A DNA stretch of 64,000 nucleotides. Origin: Treponema parvum (GTDB lineage Bacteria; Spirochaetota; Spirochaetia; Treponematales; Treponemataceae). Positions 62,331 to 64,000 of the stretch are shown here, piece after piece; position 1 is the first letter of the stretch, and every line of letters begins with the position of its first letter. A program made the translations under genes and the position numbers. The stretch lies in the NCBI RefSeq assembly GCF_017893965.1, contig NZ_CP054142.1, positions 372,001-436,000 on the forward strand, written 5' to 3'. The notes below the pieces were generated by a model. That model was not told where the DNA came from and did not search any database. It saw only the letters and a program-made list of their open reading frames with translations.

Positions 62331-63926
62331 ATGAGGATCTTTTCGTTTTCTCCGTTCGGTTATGAAGGCGCTTTAGTTTCAGTTGAAGTTGACTTACGGC
62401 GCGGCATTCCTTCCGTAGATTTGGTCGGACTTGCGGACGGAGCCGTAAGGGAATCGCGGGAGCGCATGCGCTCGGCAATCTGTAACGCGGGTTTTGAATT
62501 TCCACAGGAAAGGGTTTTAATAAGTTTATCTCCCGCAGATTTAAAAAAAGAAGGAGCCGGTTTTGATCTGGCGATAGCTTTGGCCGTATTGCAGGCTAAA
62601 AAGCAAAAGGATGAAAAGCCGAAACGCTTTTTACCCGAAAACAATGCGGACTACGGCGGCTACGGGGATTACGGCGGCGAAAAATCAATTCTCGTTATGG
62701 GGGAACTTGAGCTTTGCGGGAATGTGCGTCCCGTCCGCGGAATACATGCCGCTGCGGAAACCGCGGCTTCGGCCGGAATAAGATATTGCATAGTTCCCGC
62801 CGTAAACTCAAGCGAAGCGCAAGAAGTGTGCGGAATGCGCGTGTTTTCCGCTGCGACTCTAAAAGAAGCGTTTTTCGCTTTGGAAGATACTTCCGCTTTT
62901 AAAGAATCTTCGGATTCGGCCGGCAGAGAGATTCTTTTTGAAGACGATTTTGTAGAAATAGGCGGAATCGCTTTTTCTAAGGTTACGGCCGGTTTTGAAT
63001 TTTCGGATGTCGTGGGGCAGCCGTTTTTAATCCGCGGCTTACAGATTGCGGCGGCCGGCTTCCATAATCTTTTGGTATTCGGGCCTCCCGGCTGCGGAAA
63101 ATCGATGGCGCTGCAAAAATTTCCGGCTTTGCTTCCCCTTTTAACCGTCGAAGAATCGCGTCCCGTCACAAGGATTTATTCTTTGGCGGGAATTCTCCCG
63201 GTTGAAAAATCACGCGTACGCCTTCCGCCTTTTAGAATGCCGCATCAAACCGCCAGCATCGAAGGCCTTTGCGGAGGAGGGCCGGCTTGTAAACCCGGAG
63301 AAATCTCTTTGGCGCACAACGGCGTCTTATTTTTGGACGAAGCGCCGGAATTCAAAACCTCCGTGCTCCAGATGCTGAGAGTTCCGCTTGAAAGCGGATA
63401 CGTAACCCTAAGCCGCGCCGGGCGATCTTCGGTTTATCCGGCTTCGTTTCAGCTTCTCATGGCGGCTAACCCGTGTCCCTGCGGAAATTTCGGTTCTAAA
63501 AACAAAATTTGCTTATGCAGCACGCATTCAATCGAACTGTATTGGAAGCGGTTTTCAGGTCCCTTGCTCGATCGCATAGACATGCGCATCCGCACCGATA
63601 TTCCTTTTACTGCCGAAAAATTTTCTACGGAAGAACTCAGAAAGGGCGTTGCCCTGGCGGTAAAAATGCAGCGGAAGCGGCAGGGAAAAAGAAACGCTAG
63701 ACTGAACAGTGACGAAATAGCGACTTTTTGCAGATTGTCGGACGATGCCGAAAACTTTCTTGACGCGGCTTCAAAAAGATACGGGTTTTCTCCGCGGGCG
63801 TCGGCTTCCTGTTTAAAACTTTCGCGGACTGTCGCCGATCTGGAAGGGAGCGAAGATATTAAAACGGAGCATATAAAGGAAGCCGTGGAATACAGAAAAA
63901 ATTCGGGAGGAATAGATTTTGTGTGA
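62331..63926 (+). CDS. YifB/ComM-family Mg-chelatase-like AAA+ ATPase
   Basis: The product is 531 residues. The N-terminal LonC-like domain starts MRIFSFSPFGYEGALVSVEVDLRRGIPSVDLVGLAD and has RVLISLSPADLKKEGAGFDLAIALAVL. The AAA+ domain has Walker A GPPGCGKS, Walker B GVLFLDEAPEF, and the zinc-like cluster NPCPCGNFGSKNKICLCS. ComM proteins are helicases that aid branch migration in natural transformation. A glycine/tyrosine insertion (YGGYGDYGGEKS, near residue 110) is unusual. AGAGGG precedes the ATG and TATAAT is about 11 bases upstream. The stop abuts a tRNA gene. Confidence 0.93.
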   Translation: MRIFSFSPFGYEGALVSVEVDLRRGIPSVDLVGLADGAVRESRERMRSAICNAGFEFPQERVLISLSPADLKKEGAGFDLAIALAVLQAKKQKDEKPKRFLPENNADYGGYGDYGGEKSILVMGELELCGNVRPVRGIHAAAETAASAGIRYCIVPAVNSSEAQEVCGMRVFSAATLKEAFFALEDTSAFKESSDSAGREILFEDDFVEIGGIAFSKVTAGFEFSDVVGQPFLIRGLQIAAAGFHNLLVFGPPGCGKSMALQKFPALLPLLTVEESRPVTRIYSLAGILPVEKSRVRLPPFRMPHQTASIEGLCGGGPACKPGEISLAHNGVLFLDEAPEFKTSVLQMLRVPLESGYVTLSRAGRSSVYPASFQLLMAANPCPCGNFGSKNKICLCSTHSIELYWKRFSGPLLDRIDMRIRTDIPFTAEKFSTEELRKGVALAVKMQRKRQGKRNARLNSDEIATFCRLSDDAENFLDAASKRYGFSPRASASCLKLSRTVADLEGSEDIKTEHIKEAVEYRKNSGGIDFV

Positions 63927-63927
63927 T

Positions 63928-64000
63928 TACCGGCGAAGAGACTTGAACTCTTACATCATTGCTGACAAAGGATTTTGAGTCCTTCGTGTCTACCATTCCA
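63928..64000 (-). tRNA. tRNA-Leu (CAA), 5' end outside window
   Basis: Reading the minus strand from the window end: rest of the D-arm, anticodon stem AAGGA/TCCTT with loop CTCAAAA (anticodon CAA), a long class II variable arm, T-arm AAGAG-TTCAAGT-CTCTT, the 3' acceptor strand CGCCGGT and discriminator A. CCA is not encoded. The 5' acceptor strand lies beyond position 64000. Confidence 0.9.

Noticed and set aside
1-64000. CRISPR arrays, rRNA operons, integrase with tRNA attachment site
   Set aside because: I looked for regularly spaced 25-40 base repeats, rRNA signatures and tyrosine recombinases and saw none. The short repeats at 43465 and 53872 lack CRISPR spacing and cas genes.

Overview
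The window looks like a stretch of spirochaete chromosome, most likely a Treponema. The coding style has moderate GC with many A and T runs. Housekeeping genes include a MurA with aspartate at the catalytic position, as reported for Borrelia, and a double cyclic-nucleotide-binding regulator. Glycogen enzymes and a multi-toxin accessory island fit a host-associated anaerobe. I name no species.

Layout. Positions 1-1100 hold the 3' part of a sigma-54 activator gene. Positions 1100-9500 are an accessory island: fragments of an RHS gene with a hicAB module between them, an RHS C-terminal toxin tip with a secreted partner, a complete IS256-family element, a three-gene AT-rich minus-strand operon of unknown function, an orphan hsdS tail, and a vapBC pair whose toxin end runs into an IS982-like remnant. 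Positions 9559-13202 carry era, pepT and murA. Positions 13180-16794 are a minus-strand membrane-protein/DjlA operon, followed by a noncoding patch with two perfect DnaA boxes. STAS and SDR genes and trmJ follow. Positions 19902-25468 carry glycogen debranching enzyme, glycogen phosphorylase and an EamA transporter. Positions 25716-30247 carry an RpiB-like isomerase and a polar amino-acid ABC transporter. Positions 30268-35949 carry a SulP transporter, a GH105 enzyme and a MATE transporter. Positions 36148-39614 are a GntR-controlled SDR/split-transketolase operon. Positions 39609-53636 carry an FAD protein, an ABC-F protein, panE-like, gdhA, a DNA glycosylase, a DUF234 ATPase, an acetylhomoserine sulfhydrylase, an APH-like kinase and adhE. 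Positions 54000-55630 are an AbiE-like pair whose nucleotidyltransferase has lost its catalytic aspartates. Positions 55976-59599 are the fatty-acid cluster fabD-fabG-fabF-fabZ. Two tRNA genes (Thr-CGU and partial Leu-CAA), a cNMP-binding regulator, a PHP phosphoesterase and a ComM-like ATPase close the window.

How it works together. Metabolism points to sugar fermentation with ethanol formation by AdhE, glycogen turnover, amino-acid uptake, ammonia assimilation by GdhA and sulfur assimilation into homocysteine. The most striking pattern across the window is that about a dozen genes have a good -10 box only 5-7 nt (in two cases 10 nt) before the ATG and no Shine-Dalgarno sequence, which predicts many leaderless mRNAs. 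The best candidates for undescribed biology are the RHS tip with its exported partner, the catalytically degenerate AbiE-like pair with its 16-bp repeat array, the minus-strand operon at 6437-8030, and the structured leader of fabD.
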